From positions 141,623,366 through 141,687,365 of the forward strand of contig NC_090023.1 of NCBI RefSeq assembly GCF_037176765.1: 64,000 bases of DNA, in the 5' to 3' direction. The stretch is from Anolis sagrei (Eukaryota; Chordata; Lepidosauria; Squamata; Anolidae). Position numbers and translations under genes: made by a program. Numbering within the stretch: the first letter of the stretch is position 1; the number at the start of each line of letters is the position of its first letter. Below the pieces are notes generated by a model. The model was not told the DNA's origin and made no database searches. It saw nothing but the letters and a program-made list of their open reading frames with translations. Below are positions 9,713-21,190 of the stretch, piece after piece.

Positions 9713-12700
9713 CTACTCAAGTTGGTCAAGCATTACTTTCCCTAGAAGTCCCTTGCGGAAAGAATGGATAAACTCACACGCTGCTGCTTTGTAATTGGGA
9801 GATGTCATAACCACATTTCCTGCCAAGGGAAAATGAAAAGGATTTTGCCACAATACTATGTTCCACAATGCTGTATGACTGACAGTATCCCAAAGCCAAC
9901 TGAAGATCCCTTCCACCCAAATCTCCACTCAGTTATGGAAACCCACTGGGTAACTTTAGGCAAGTCACACTTTATCAGCCTCAGAAGTTAAAGACAAATC
10001 CCCTCTGAACTAACCTGTAGTAGCTTCGCTTTAGGGTCATTGTAAGTTGGAAATGATTGAAAAGCACACAATCAGTTAAACAAATAGAGTGAAAATATGT
10101 GGCCTTGTCTGACCTCTTTGTCAACTGCAAACCATTCCAATATCTCCACATTCTGTCCTGACAGTGGCCTCTTGTCCAGAAAGGACAAAACTCACTAAAT
10201 TCTGCAGCTTTCCAATATGGTCCTATAAGAAATGCTTAAAATGAGTTTTTCTTTGAGATGGGAAGTGGTGGATTTGTTCATTGACACTCCGTTTTGTGTG
10301 GGCAGTCTGCTAATGCATCTCGAGTCTCCTTCTGTTTCCATTAGTGGTTTGAAGACAGTGTGTATCCCATTAAAATAAATATTTTTAAAGTGTGCTGGTC
10401 TCCTTGATATGGGGGGAGACAATGCTCGCCAATGGGATGGGAAACAGAACGGATGATTGAGCTAGAAATGGGAAGAGGTAATCCTGGGTGATGGTGCTTC
10501 ATGCAGGCCACATGAACTTGAAGGTGTCTACGGACAACGCTGGCTCTTCAGCTTAGAAATGGAGATGAGCACCAACCCCCTGAGTCGGATACAACTAGAC
10601 TTAATGTCAGGGGAAAATCCTTACCGTTACCTAATCCTGTGATGACAGCCAATAAATTATCCATCTTCTTTAAAGACAGAATGCCACATGAGGAAGACGA
10701 TGCCACCTGCTCCCACCCCCCCCATCCCCGCCCTTTGTGGGATGTATTCCTATGATGCATAGAATTTCCAGGCAAATATCTGAACAAAAGGCAACACAGG
10801 GTTCCTCAACAGCAGCTTAAATTACTGAAACAAGGCAAACAAAAACTGGGAAAAGAACTTACCTGTGCCAGTCAGTACCTTGACTCGCTGGGTCTTGCCA
10901 AGGTGCAGCGCAATACTCTTGAGTACCATCTCCACATTATCACATGGATCGGGAAGTCCATAGTGTTCTACATAACTGCATAGCAGGATAAAAATGGGTG
11001 GCAGGAAGGTTGAAAAGTCATGGCGATTTCCCACTTTGGACACAAAATCTAGCCCCAACCCAGACCCAAAGCATTATCTCACCTGAATTGCTTCTGACGG
11101 TTCAGTGTGTAAAGCAGATAATCAGCAATAATCTCCTCACCTACTAGATGATCCTTAATTGCTCCTGGGTGGAAAAAAAAAATAGCCATTGCGTCAGGAG
11201 CAAGCAAAATATAGAGTTATTTCCTCCTTCCTGACAAAGTTACTTGGCAGAGAGGCTACAGGATGGGCTTGTCTGTGTCAAAAAGGTCCCCAATGGGCTC
11301 TTGCCATAAAACAATCACAAGCAGTGCAAATCATTTACAGTACCAAAACTGAGTCAAATAGTGATTTGGGAGAGCCCCAGAAGATTGCACCCTCAGCAGC
11401 ATATGTGAACAGAGTCTTCTCACCACATAGTGCTAGTTTTAGCCCAGTCTCAATAGACTCAATCTGAGGAGACAGTACCCCAGGAGTATCCAATAAGAAT
11501 ATAAGGGGTCGGTCACAGACCTGAAACAAAAAGAGTTCAGAATCAGTTCTTACAATGTCTAGAACTGACACACAACATTAATGGAGGAGGTGTTATCTAT
11601 TTGATAACAAAAATGACAGTAGTTTGCCCCTAATGCACAAAGTAGGGTGGGAATACATACAACTCTTTGAAGACTTATCTGTCAATTTCCCACTCCATAC
11701 AAAATTAATCAAAAATGGAAAATGGCATCTCTTGAATCCATTCAAAGAACAGAGATGTTACATTCTGGCCTAAAACATTCTGCAATTCACCTTCTCTCTC
11801 ACAGTGTTGTGAGACAAAACTCTGAGACTATTGTGGAGATATGAAATTACAATTTTGAATTTACTACAAACATCCTGGAATGAGAATAGGACACAGATGT
11901 GCGAACTAAGGAAGAGTTCATCAATCTTGGAACGGCCTCAGATTATGATTGAGGATGGCAGGATTTTAATAGTGACTGCAAAGGGTGGAAAGAGAATTTC
12001 TTTGATGTTCATAAATGACAGCCACTATTGTCCATGGTCTTTCTTGTGTCTGCACAGGAATTCACAGCACTGAATTGTGCTTACTACCCTTTACTTCTAA
12101 GAAGATACAGCCATGGCCAAAAAATATATTGTACCTATAAAGAACATTCACTAACTGGAATTGGACTTAGTTAAATGACTACCTATCCCTAAATGTAAAT
12201 GCCTAGCTACAAAAGGCTTCATCGAAGACCCTTTACATGCTTCTCATCATAAGGATTTGCTTAGTGGCTACAATGATTCCCTCCCTCATGACTGTATTCT
12301 AAATGCAACTATCTTCCAAGCAAGATCCGTTTGATACCACCTCTATTATAATTTAGGACCTAGCTTTTGTGAGCACAGAGACCTCCTCTTCCTTTTTGTG
12401 GTGTTATATACACCACATATTCCCTGCAGTACTTCACCTCCCACAATGTGTGCCATTTCATGCTATGCGGAGCACAGAATTCCCACCTATCTTTCCACTG
12501 TCCAGGATGTTTTCATATATTGTGGAAACACAGGCAAAAGAACAGAAAACAAACAAAAAACTTTGACTGAAAACCAATGGAAGGTTGAAGAAGAAATTGT
12601 ACTGTGGATTCTAGAAACATCATTTCCCATTTTGGCATGACCCACCACTTTACCTGGATTTTGGTGAGAACAGCTCTGGTAATACCTGGTGTCCCACCAA

Positions 12701-15700
12701 CCACTGAAGCTTTTCCTTTGTGGTGGAAAGAAAGGAGAAAACAGTTATATATCACCACCCAGATAATCTTAACACATTTACTGGACATTATCTTCTCAGG
12801 TCAGAAATCAGCTCCATAATTTTTTCCCCAAGCAACAATGAATGTAAAAAAGCTCCCTGCCTTTTCCAACAATATCAAACAAAACATGCTTCAAAAGATC
12901 ACTAACTAGTACAAAGCAACCCATGCCCAGTTTGCTATTAACGTAATGAGATGAGTAGAGATAGAAATGACTTTGCATAGCTTTTGTTGGTGCACCAATT
13001 GCATCTCTCCCTGTAGAACAGTGGTTCTCAATCTGTGGGTCCCCAATTATTTTGGCCTTCAACTCCCAGAAATCTTAACAGCTTAGAAGCTAGCTGGTAT
13101 TTCTGGGAGTTGTAGGTCAAAACACCTGGGGACCCACAGGTTGAGAACCACTGCTGCAGAAGGAAGATTTGACAATGGTTCATATCTTATTTATCTCTCA
13201 GTTAGACTTGCTATAATCCATTCTACATACGGCCATAATTCAAGACTGTTTGGAAACAATGGCTAGTGCAAATCATGGTGGTGAGACTATATGTCTACAT
13301 GCCTGGATTTCAGAGACATGTCACTGACTTTGTACCAAATGTCCTGGCTTTTCATTCTGAGCTACATAAAAGGTGCTGATTTCAAGCAACAATGCTCTAA
13401 ATAATTGTGGGGGAAGGATAATATATTCTTAAAGGTAGCGACAATACCCCAACTGTAATAGAGAAAGCTTGGCAAGAAATATAAGAAAGAAAAAATTGGG
13501 AAGGGAAAAAAAAACTTAAATAAGCAGTAAGGGAGATAATCAATGATCTCTGGTGTCTCTACATTAATGGACACAGCATAGGAAACAAACACGATGAACT
13601 TGACCTCCTAATACAGAAAAGGAATTGCAATATAATAGGCATAACTGAAACCTGGTGGGATGGGTTCCATTATCTCTATTCTACTGCCTTTACAGGCACA
13701 GCTGGTGCAAATACTGGAAAATTCACTCTTTGTGGCTGCTCCCACCCTTTGAAATTACCTCCTTAGTGAAGTTAGTATTGCTCTTTCTTTGTTTTTCTTT
13801 TGGCAACAGGTTAAGATCCTTTTTTCCAGCAGGTTTTTGAAAACTGATTTTAACAAAAAATGACTTTTCTGGTGCTGTACTGTTTTTAAGTTATTTTTAA
13901 TTGGTTTTCATTGTTATTTAATTCTGTTTGTTTTTTATTTTGCATTTTTAAAAAACCCTATATGTGTTTTATTCTATTCTCTGTAATTTTGTAAGCCATT
14001 TGAGTTCCTGTCTGGAAACAGGCAGAATATAAATAAAGTGATGGGTGGGTTAATTGACAGAATACCCTAACTGCAGATATTTGTGCATGTTCAATATCAT
14101 CTTGTTTACTTTAGTACAGGCAAATACTACTATAATCTTAGATTTTGATAAAGATTATAAATCAAGTAGCAAAAAAACCTTTTTTGAGGTGCCGTCTTCT
14201 TACTGAATTTATGACTGACGATTTCCCGACATTTGGCACACCAATGACCATGATGCAACTCTCCACGTTCTGGAACCAAACAGAAAGAGATCATCCCCTG
14301 CTAAACAGAAATATTGGTCAACATCATGGGTCTCTTCTGTCTCATAACCAGAAGCAACAGCTCTACAACAGAACTAACCTCAGACCTCTGATAACGTTGG
14401 TTGTTGCTTATGAGTTCAGTGACAAGGGGAACAATCTGCAAGGAGATATAAGAATAATTTCAGTAGAAGAACAGGTGAAATTACTCTTGCCTTTAAAGCT
14501 GGATCTACACTGCCCTATATCCCAGGATCTAATCCCAGGTAATCTGTTTATCCCAGGTTATCTGACAGTGTAGACTCATATAATCCAGTTCAAAGCAGAT
14601 AATCTGGGATAAGATTCTGGGATATAGTGCAGTGTAGATCTGGCCTAAGTGAACAGGTCAACAATTAAGATGGTGCCCTGTTCTTCTTTATCCTGCCAAT
14701 AGATATGAGCACAAACTATGAAAAAAACTGTGAACCAGATCCCACTGTTTCCGCTACCTTGAAAACATACGTAGGAAACCTGGATCTGAGATACAGAGCT
14801 AAGCTATTTTGCAGGAGACAATTTTCATATAAAAATGCAGTTAGTACCTTCATGACATTTTCATCTTTCAGGCAATCTGTGAAGACGACGTGTCTAAAAC
14901 CTTGCTGTTCCAAACGTTTTAGAACCTCCTAAAAGGCATACCAAAGAGAGATTTATAACATTAGAGGGAATGAAGAAACTTCAGTGATTCACATTATGAT
15001 TTCCAAAATCGTCATCTCCATATTCTATTTGTTTTAATATGAGGATACAAAGATGCTCCACAAATGAATTTGCATACAACTTTTCACAATCTGGAAGGTG
15101 GTGTGCTTCATAAACCATTGAGCTCCTGATGGCGCAATGGGTTAAACTGTTGTACTGGCAGGACTGCTGACCGACAGGTTAACGGTTTGAATCCAGGGAG
15201 AGTGGGTTGAGCTCCCTCTATCAGCCCCAGCTCCCCATGTGGGAACATGAGAGAAGCCTCCCACAAGGATGATAAAATATCAAAACATCCAGGCATCCCC
15301 TTGGCAACATCTTTGCAGACGGCCAATTCTCTCACACCAGAAGTGACTTGTAGTTTCTCAAGTTGTTACTGACACAAACAAAAAAACCATATCGAGGAAC
15401 CATGGTAGGTAAGCCGCAAGACTGTCCTGGAATGAAACCATTTTTATTCCAATAAAGGATGGGTATAAAACAGTAAAACATGCACATAAAAAGGGGGTGA
15501 TTTTAAGAGATCTTGATGGTCAACTAAAATAATACTTGCTTAAAATAAGGCCAGTGAGAGACCAGGTAAGTCTATACCACTGAAACTTGGTGAAGGCTCT
15601 TTCTCTTGCTCTAATTAGCAGAATTTCTAAGTATAGAATAAGTATAGTATAAAAAAGCATGTGGAAAATATGTATTTATTTGATTTCTATTGTGTGTTTC

Positions 15701-18700
15701 ACTTCAATAAAGTCTTAAGAAGCTTTACACACCCTGGTCCTATTGATGCCATTAAAGGCCAAAGCTACAAAGCTGAACTGGACCTGGAAATGAACTGGCT
15801 TTTGGGCCTCTTCCACACAGCCGAATAAAATCCCACATTATCTGCTTTGAAGTGAGAGATAGGGCAGTATGGACTCAGATAACTCAGTTCAAAGTAGATA
15901 GTGTGGGATTTTCTGTCTTGATATTCTAGTTGTGTTATATTCATAGTTGTGAGAGATTCATGTCTAGTTATATGGCTGTGTGGAAGGGCCTGTAGTGAAG
16001 CTAATATAGCACTAGCAAAGATGGGGGAGAACTGAAACATTCAGAAAGCATTGCTTTTTTAACTCAAAGTACACACTCCTTGATGTTTTTATGAGTAGTT
16101 TTAGATTTTTTTAAAATGCCCCCAAAACATGTTATTTAATGTTTTCTCTTCACAGTACTATGATCCCTATCATGGAAATAGCTGAAAAAACAAACAAACC
16201 TGTATTTAATTACATGAGTAAATATACTGTGAGAACATACATAAAGCTGTATACTACCCCCTAAGATTGAATATACCTTGGTGATTCTGGTCTCTTCCAC
16301 ACTGCCATATTATCCAGATGATCAATCCACATTTTCTGATTTGAATTATAGGAGTCTACACTGCCATATAATCCAGTTCAAAGCAGACCATCTGGATTTT
16401 ATATGGCAGTGTAAAAGGGGCCTGTATTTCTATCTTCCAGAAGAGAAAAGTTGGGATATTTGTACAGTGTGTTACTCACACTGTGGATTAGTCTACAAAC
16501 CACTGAAGTGGCAAATATGGGGAGATAAAACATAGGTCTTACTGGTTTGTGGGTGAGATCTGCTAGGTCCATTTTGTTCAACACCAACAAATGTGGACGG
16601 ATTCCCAGGGCTTCGTACAATAGTGGGTTCCTGCCAGAGAATGGGATGTAGGTGCGCTAAGGAGCCAAAGGAGAGTCAAGAAGAATAGTAACAGCCTGGC
16701 ATACATTTGGAAGAACTGCAGGGAGCAGAAATTTGTAGCTGGCAGCATAGGATGGAATTTCAAACTAGACTGGGTGAAATTGAGAAAGAACCTAAATTAT
16801 CACAGGATCTCTGGATTTTTAGAGTTAAAAATACAATGTCAATATTATGGTTCTATACAAGTGGTGTTCACCTGCACTCTCTCACAGTATAACAGCAAAA
16901 CAGTCAGCTTCACTGGCTTCCAAAGCACAAAGCTACCCTCACTTCCCTCACTTAAGGGCAGAATGCATAAGCTTAACATCTCATATGGCAAGAGACTTCT
17001 GGAAATGGAGGATAAGAGTATAACAAAGCAATGCGTGATGGAGGAATATAAGCGGGGAGGAATATAAGCGGGGAATATAAGCGGGTGATGGAGGCCCTAC
17101 TCCATCACAATTTGGTGGGTCAACAACCCTAATGTAGTTGGACAAGAAGGTGATTAGAGATAAAATCTTTGAAATGGGTGCATCTGACAACCTACAGACC
17201 AGTAAACAGCAGTTTCCACTACTTGGTACCCTCTACTAAAAAATGATTAATATCATCAACAGTATTTCCAAGACTTAGTCTGTAACCCGTAGAAAAGCAT
17301 TTATGGCCCTGCACTTCCAAACAATGCCAGCAGGCTGGCTAGACGGAAGATAAACAGAGGGATCCCTCATGCCCAATGACTTTGAATTTGTGGGTCTTGG
17401 GAAAGAGAAGATTCAATACTCTATCTGTTACATTATCCTATATATAATGACCCCACAAACAATCTTCTGGGAGCTCTCTTGGAAGAAAGGGCAACATCGC
17501 AACAGTCAGAAGTTATCTGTGACTTTTTAGCAGATTATTCAAAAAATATAACATTAAAGGTTGGCACATTTGCAGTCACAGGCCAAACAAAATAAAGTCT
17601 ACACCTAAGGCTAGAAATGGAAATAGTTTGGGATTATACAAAACAGACATTGTCATTGTTATCATGTCACTGCTACTGTAATTTTAAAGAACCAGTATAC
17701 AGAGTAAGTTTTAATATTTATATTGGAAAGTGCTAATTGTACTTTTAACGGTTGTATATTATTTGAAGTCATGGCCTATGGCTGGTACAATAAACAATTC
17801 ATTCAAATCCATTAAGGCCCTTCCAGACAGGTCTTATATTCCAGGATCTGAACCCAGGTTTTCTGCTTTAAACTGGATAATCTGGCAGTGAGGACTCATA
17901 TAATCCAATATAAAGCGGAAAACCTGGTATCAGATCCTGGGATATAAAACCTATCAAGGGGGCCTTCCACACAGCCATATAACCCACATAAGCTATATTA
18001 CCCTGATTATGAAGGCAGAAAATCCCACAATATCTGCTTTGAATGAGTTCACATTGGCATATATTCCAATTCAAAGCAGATGTGGGATTTTATTCAGCTG
18101 TGTAGAAGGGGCCTGGAAGGGCCGTAAGCCTGAGTTACACCACAGTGTTGTTGTGAAGATAAAAATGTGGAAGGGAGATGATCCTTTTGCTGTGGGTGCA
18201 AGATGAGCTACTTGAGCAAGACTAAATAAATATAACCTTCGCTGGGATAGAAATGTTTAAAAAACCCTCTCTCCAGCTTTGAAAACAATGAAAGGGGAGC
18301 AGCAGCACTGCTATGTAGTGTCCTAATGCTCTTATTTGCACACCTGTAACACGTCGGGCTTCAGTCTCCCAAACTACAGCAGATATTGAAGACACAACTC
18401 CCCATTTCTTAAAAGGAAGCATAAAAATGCAGTGGAGGGTTTAAAAAAAGAGCATTTAACATTGTTAAATGTCTTCACAGAAAGACCCGATCTCCTTCAA
18501 CATGGCCCGCTCTAAAAGGATATGCGAGCATCGTGCACCTCCAGGATGCAATCCACCGCACGCAATCGGCTCTTCATGTCTTTCAGCCCTACAAAACCAA
18601 ACCAAGTAGAAAGAGTTAATGTGAAATAAGTTATACACAATCTGTCTGCCACAGACGCAGGTGAAACATCAGGAGGGAATGCTACTTGAACATGGCCACG

Positions 18701-19754
18701 GAAAACTCACAGCAACACAGGCCCCTTCCAGACAGGCCATATATCCCAGGATCTGATCTCAGGTTTTCTGTTTATCCCAGATTATCTGGTAGTGTGGACT
18801 CATATAATCCAGTTTATTTATTTACTACACTTTTATCCCGCCTTTTTCAGCCCGAAGGCAACTCTGGGCGGCATACAGACTGGCAACAATTAGATGCCGA
18901 ACACACATAAAAACATCATTTAAAATGGTTAAATCGCATAATAAAATTCATATAAAAACAATTTAAAACTATAAAAATTAGTGACTTTCAGGTTTAAATC
19001 CATGTCCATTTGCCTAGTTAAGCCGTTCCATATTCGTTCACAATACTGAGTTTATCTGTTTACAATGAGGTTCCAAAAGCTTGCTTGAAGAGCCAGGTTT
19101 TTACTCTTTTCCTAAAGGTCAGGAGGGAGGGGGCTGATCTAATATCCCAGGAAAGGGAGTTCCACAGCTGAAGGGCCATCACTGAGAAGGCCATGTCCCT
19201 CCTCCCTGTCAAGCGTGCCTGTGAGGCAGGCAGGATCGAGAGCAGGGCCTCCCCAAATGATATTAAATTCCTGGAAGGTTCGTAAGTTTCAGCTTTCGAA
19301 TAGGTAAATTGGGCCGAAAATCAGGGGTCAGATCCTGGGATATAGGGCCTGTCTGAAAGGGCCCTCAGTTACACATAATTCCTATCCATCATCCCACTTT
19401 AAACCCTGTGGCAGCCTCCTCCTGCAGAATGATGGGGCTTGTACTTGAGTGGGGCCCAGGAGCATATGAGAGGCCCCGCCCCTAAACCACAAGCCCCAGA
19501 ATTCCGCAGGAGGAGGCAGCCACAGGGTTTAAAGTGGGATCACACTCTTAACCTACTCTTTAAACCCAAAGTGTAATGTAGTGAGGCCCCGCATCTAATG
19601 TTACTGCCTCGAGCCAACTCACGTGCCCCTCCCTCTTTCCTCTCCCCCCCCCCCACGCGCCTTTGGCCATGTGTCCGGGGAACCATCGGGCCACCTCCAG
19701 GCCGCGGAAGTCGAAGTGCTCCCGCCAACCCCGCAAGACGGGCGCGAGCCGCAT
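9713..19754 (-). CDS. MTG1: Mitochondrial ribosome-associated GTPase 1, 11 coding exons
   Basis: This is a circularly permuted GTPase needed for mitochondrial large-subunit assembly at the inner membrane. Exons: 19661-19754, 18524-18588, 16543-16647, 14848-14928, 14379-14435, 14179-14269, 12654-12715, 11424-11520, 11083-11164, 10863-10975, 9713-9819. All phases join to 317 residues (human 334). Seen in order: N-terminal [14 protein letters not shown]4 NKMD at 77-80; G1 GVPNVGKS at 144-151; GGTPGITR at 171-178; G3 DTPG at 196-199; C-terminal [13 protein letters not shown]4 before G1 is the permuted order of the YlqF/MTG1 family. The start is the Met ([10 protein letters not shown]) at 19754 in a CpG island; upstream in-frame codons look like 5' UTR. 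Intron 2 is AT-AC, and intron 1 needs a GC donor (AAAG|GCGCGT). No frame break is present. Confidence 0.95.
9941..10074 (+). mobile_element. MIR-like CORE-SINE fragment
   Basis: TAACTTTAGGCAAGTCACAC, CAGCCTCAGAAG and the 3' GTAAGTTGGAAATGATTGAA tail resemble the core and 3' end of MIR-type SINEs. A related fragment is at 62682-62770. It lies just upstream of the last MTG1 exon, inside its intron. Confidence 0.6.
10487..10625 (+). mobile_element. 3' part of tRNA-derived SINE
   Basis: It carries the modules GGCCACATGAACTTGAAGGT, TGGCTCTTCAGCTTAGAAAT and GAGATGAGCACCAACCCCC, which match the 3' halves of the SINEs at 508, 38623 and 46982. It lies in MTG1 intron 10. Confidence 0.7.
13019..13153. 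mobile_element. hAT (Charlie-like) MITE
   Basis: Terminal inverted repeats CAGTGGTTCTCAATCTGTGG and CACAGGTTGAGAACCACTG enclose a foldback. The flanks CTGTAGAA (13011-13018) and CTGCAGAA (13154-13161) are an 8-bp target duplication with one mismatch. It lies in MTG1 intron 6. Confidence 0.85.
13570..14045 (+). mobile_element. LINE (CR1/L2-type) fragments
   Basis: 13585-13660 reads [20 protein letters not shown] in one frame, the start of an APE-type LINE endonuclease domain (IxxITETWW). 13850-14045 is a LINE 3' end (AAGCCATTTGAGTTCCTGTC then AGAATATAAATAAAG). Both are truncated remnants in MTG1 intron 6. Confidence 0.65.
14499..14647. mobile_element. Palindromic MITE, family R
   Basis: The ends are CTGGATCTACACTGCC and its inverted match CAGTGTAGATCTGGCC. 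The body folds on itself around ATATAATCCAGTTCAAAGC. It lies between the last base of MTG1 exon 4 and the first of exon 5 (intron 4). Confidence 0.75.
15119..15383 (+). mobile_element. tRNA-derived lizard SINE
   Basis: The head is GATGGCGCAATGGGTTAAAC, with a B-box-like GGTTTGAATCCAGGGAG. The body has GAGAGAAGCCTCCCACAAGG and GACGGCCAATTCTCTCACAC. AAACCAT at 15112-15118 and 15384-15390 is a short target duplication. It lies in MTG1 intron 3. Confidence 0.85.
15805..15990. mobile_element. Palindromic MITE, family P (diverged)
   Basis: The ends GGCCTCTTCCACACAGCC and GGCTGTGTGGAAGGGCC are inverted repeats, and internal ATCTGCTTTGAAGTG pairs with AGTTCAAAGTAGATAGTG. Extra sequence lies near the 3' arm. 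It is in MTG1 intron 3. Confidence 0.7.
16288..16422. mobile_element. Palindromic MITE, family R
   Basis: The arms are CTTCCACACTGCCATATTATCC and, inverted, ATTTTATATGGCAGTGTAAA. The shared core ATATAATCCAGTTCAAAGC is at about 16367. It lies 120 bp 3' of MTG1 exon 3 on the transcript, in intron 3. Confidence 0.7.
16648..18523 (-). other. U12-type AT-AC intron of MTG1 (intron 2)
   Basis: On the minus strand the exon ends GATGCTCGC and the intron starts ATATCCTTTT, an exact match to the U12 5' splice site of AT-AC introns. The 3' end is CTCCTTAGCGCACCTAC|ATCCCATTC. TCCTTAGC matches the U12 branch consensus TCCTTAAC at 7 of 8 positions, with the putative branch A (16658) 11 nt from the exon, and the intron ends in AC. 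Joining at AT-AC gives [13 protein letters not shown], matching human VHDARIPLSGRNP; no GT-AG choice keeps both frame and conservation. It should need the minor spliceosome. Confidence 0.9.
17815..18114. mobile_element. Adjacent palindromic MITEs, families Q and P
   Basis: 17815-17960 has family Q ends (GGCCCTTCCAGACAGGTC; inverted GATCCTGGGATATAAAACC). 17961-18114 is a family P copy (GGCCTTCCACACAGCCATAT; inverted GCTGTGTAGAAGGGGCC). They abut almost without a gap inside the U12-type intron of MTG1. Confidence 0.7.
18719..19368 (-). mobile_element. Family Q MITE split by an L2/CR1 3' end
   Basis: The left half (18719-18811: GCCCCTTCCAGACAGGCC, then CCCAGGATCTGATCTCAGG) and right half (19327-19368: GATCCTGGGATATAGGGCC, TCTGAAAGGGCC) are the two arms of one MITE. 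Between them is a minus-strand LINE 3' end: [14 protein letters not shown] then [11 protein letters not shown], and a CGGGATAAAAGTGTAGTAAA tail. The LINE is younger than the MITE. It lies in MTG1 intron 1. Confidence 0.7.
19388..19545. repeat. ~155-bp inverted repeat in MTG1 intron 1
   Basis: ATCCCACTTTAAACCCTGTG opens and CACAGGGTTTAAAGTGGGAT closes a foldback whose arms (about 50 bp each) also share GCAGCCTCCTCCTGC / GCAGGAGGAGGCAGC. The form is that of a MITE, but I see no target duplication. It starts about 115 bp into the intron downstream of exon 1. Confidence 0.75.
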
Positions 19755-19900
19755 AGCTCTACTCCTCCGCGCGCGCCGAGCCTGGGCTGTCCTTCCACTT
19801 CCTCGTGCAGGGAGGGCGCGTGACGTCGCCTGGGCAGAGGGCGGGCTCGGGGAGGTGCCACTCCTAAGCCCCGCCCATAGGGGCTCTGGCGGCAGGCAAG
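19600..19900 (-). promoter_or_regulatory. CpG-island promoter of MTG1
   Basis: The sequence is GC-rich and CpG-dense around MTG1 exon 1. A CRE-like TGACGTCG is at 19821-19828 and a GC box (GGGCGGGC) at about 19839-19846, both 70-100 bp upstream of the start codon. No TATA box is seen, as usual for housekeeping mitochondrial-biogenesis genes. Confidence 0.65.
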
Positions 19901-19984
19901 GAATACTCAGAAGGGGTTTGTTTTCCCAGTTCCTTCTTGTTACCAAAAGAGTGGGTCAACGCGTCCATCCTTATAAGAGACTGT

Positions 19985-20345
19985 GTATTGTGAGCTTTCC
20001 GGGTTGTATGGCCATAAATAAATAAAGAGAAACACTCAAAAAACAGGGGAATTCTAGATAAGAATCAATCAGGGCCAGCTAACACCTCCCAACAACCGTT
20101 TCCCCCAGGCAGCAATCAGCCAGGCTTTGAAGCTACAAGGCAATTCAATTTTAAGACCATTAGCACAGCTGGTAAATCATCAGCAATTATAAGATGTATC
20201 AACCAAAAGGTTTCAAGTTCGAAGCCCCGGCATGAGCTGCCAAATGACAGCCTAGCTCACTGTTTACCTAAGCAATTCGAAAACAATTTTAGCTGTGATT
20301 AGAGAAATTAGGTACTGCTAAAAGCAGGGGATGTGTTTTACAATG
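19985..20345. mobile_element. Truncated Penelope-like repeat plus SINE-like unit
   Basis: 19985-20015 (GTGAGCTTTCCGGGTTGTAT) and 20025-20150 (reverse orientation: AACACCTCCCAACA, CCCAGGCAGCAATCAGCCAG) are inverted pieces of the Penelope-like 3' region. 20158-20345 has TAGCACAGCTGGTAAATCAT (A-box-like) and AGTTCGAAGCCCC (B-box-like), suggesting another tRNA-derived SINE. The SINE call is tentative. Confidence 0.5.
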
Positions 20346-20494
20346 CCATAAAAAGATCAGAAACTTCCAAAAGGAAGGAGGAATCCTGGCAACTCTTTGT
20401 CATCAAGGATAGAGCAACAGCACCCCTTGGACTCCAGCCCAACCTTCCATGTCACCAGAAACAGCTGAAACAAACCATCTCCTTCTGTTCTGTC

Positions 20495-20785
20495 CAGGCA
20501 TGTAGCCGGAGGGGGGGGGGGGGGGCTCGAGGTGCTTCAGCCCCCCCCCCCCCCCCCCGAAATTCTCATGGTGGTTTGCGAAAAGGCCTTACTGGTGCAT
20601 TATTTAAACTGTTATGTTTATTCATATCATGATCTCATCACCATGCTCAATATATCCCATATGCAGGGGGGTATTGAGGTAACGATACAAAAGGTTTGCT
20701 AGGGTAGACCCTCTTTCACTCAGACTCAGCCCCCCTCCCCCGAAACAAACTCACCCCCCCATTCGAAATCCTGGCTTCGGGCCTG
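20495..20785. mobile_element. hAT MITE with poly-G/poly-C tracts
   Basis: It starts CAGGCATGTAGCCGGAGG and ends CTGGCTTCGGGCCTG. GTTCTGTC is repeated perfectly on both sides (20487-20494, 20786-20793), the 8-bp hAT duplication. Long G and C runs near the 5' end are probably length-variable. Confidence 0.85.
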
Positions 20786-20793
20786 GTTCTGTC

Positions 20794-21090
20794 TGTGTAT
20801 TGTCTATACATTGAACGTTTGCCGTGTATATGTACTGTGATCCGCCCTGAGTCCCCTTCAGGGTGAGAAGTGCGGAATATAAATAAAATGTTGTTATTAT
20901 AATCAAGGTGGCCAGTTGCAACATGTACACTTGCCTCAAGCAGACAAGAGTTCTTTCTCCCACCCTGGACATTCCACAGATCCACTTTCCTAGTTTCCAA
21001 TAGACATCACAGCCTCTGAGGATGCCTGCCATAGATGTGGGTGAAACATCAGGAGAGGATGCTTCTGGGACATGATCACACAGCCTGAAA
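20794..21090 (+). mobile_element. L2/CR1 3' end followed by Penelope-like fragment
   Basis: 20794-20898 is a LINE 3' end (GCCCTGAGTCCCCTTCAGGG, GCGGAATATAAATAAAA). 20903-21090 is the Penelope-like 3' region in plus sense (AGACAAGAGTTCTTTCTCCC, GATGCCTGCCATAGATG). The hAT MITE just upstream appears to have inserted into this LINE tail. Confidence 0.7.
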
Positions 21091-21190
21091 GACGCAGCAG
21101 TACGTGCTGTATTTTGTGTTTCGCTGTTGTGTGCTCTCAAGCCCTTTTGTAGGCTGGATCTACACTACCATATAATCCTGATTCCTCTCA

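Noticed and set aside
20495-20785. The poly-G/poly-C foldback as a structured RNA or G-quadruplex regulatory element.
   Set aside because: Its terminal repeats and perfect 8-bp duplication show a hAT MITE; the tracts come with the element.
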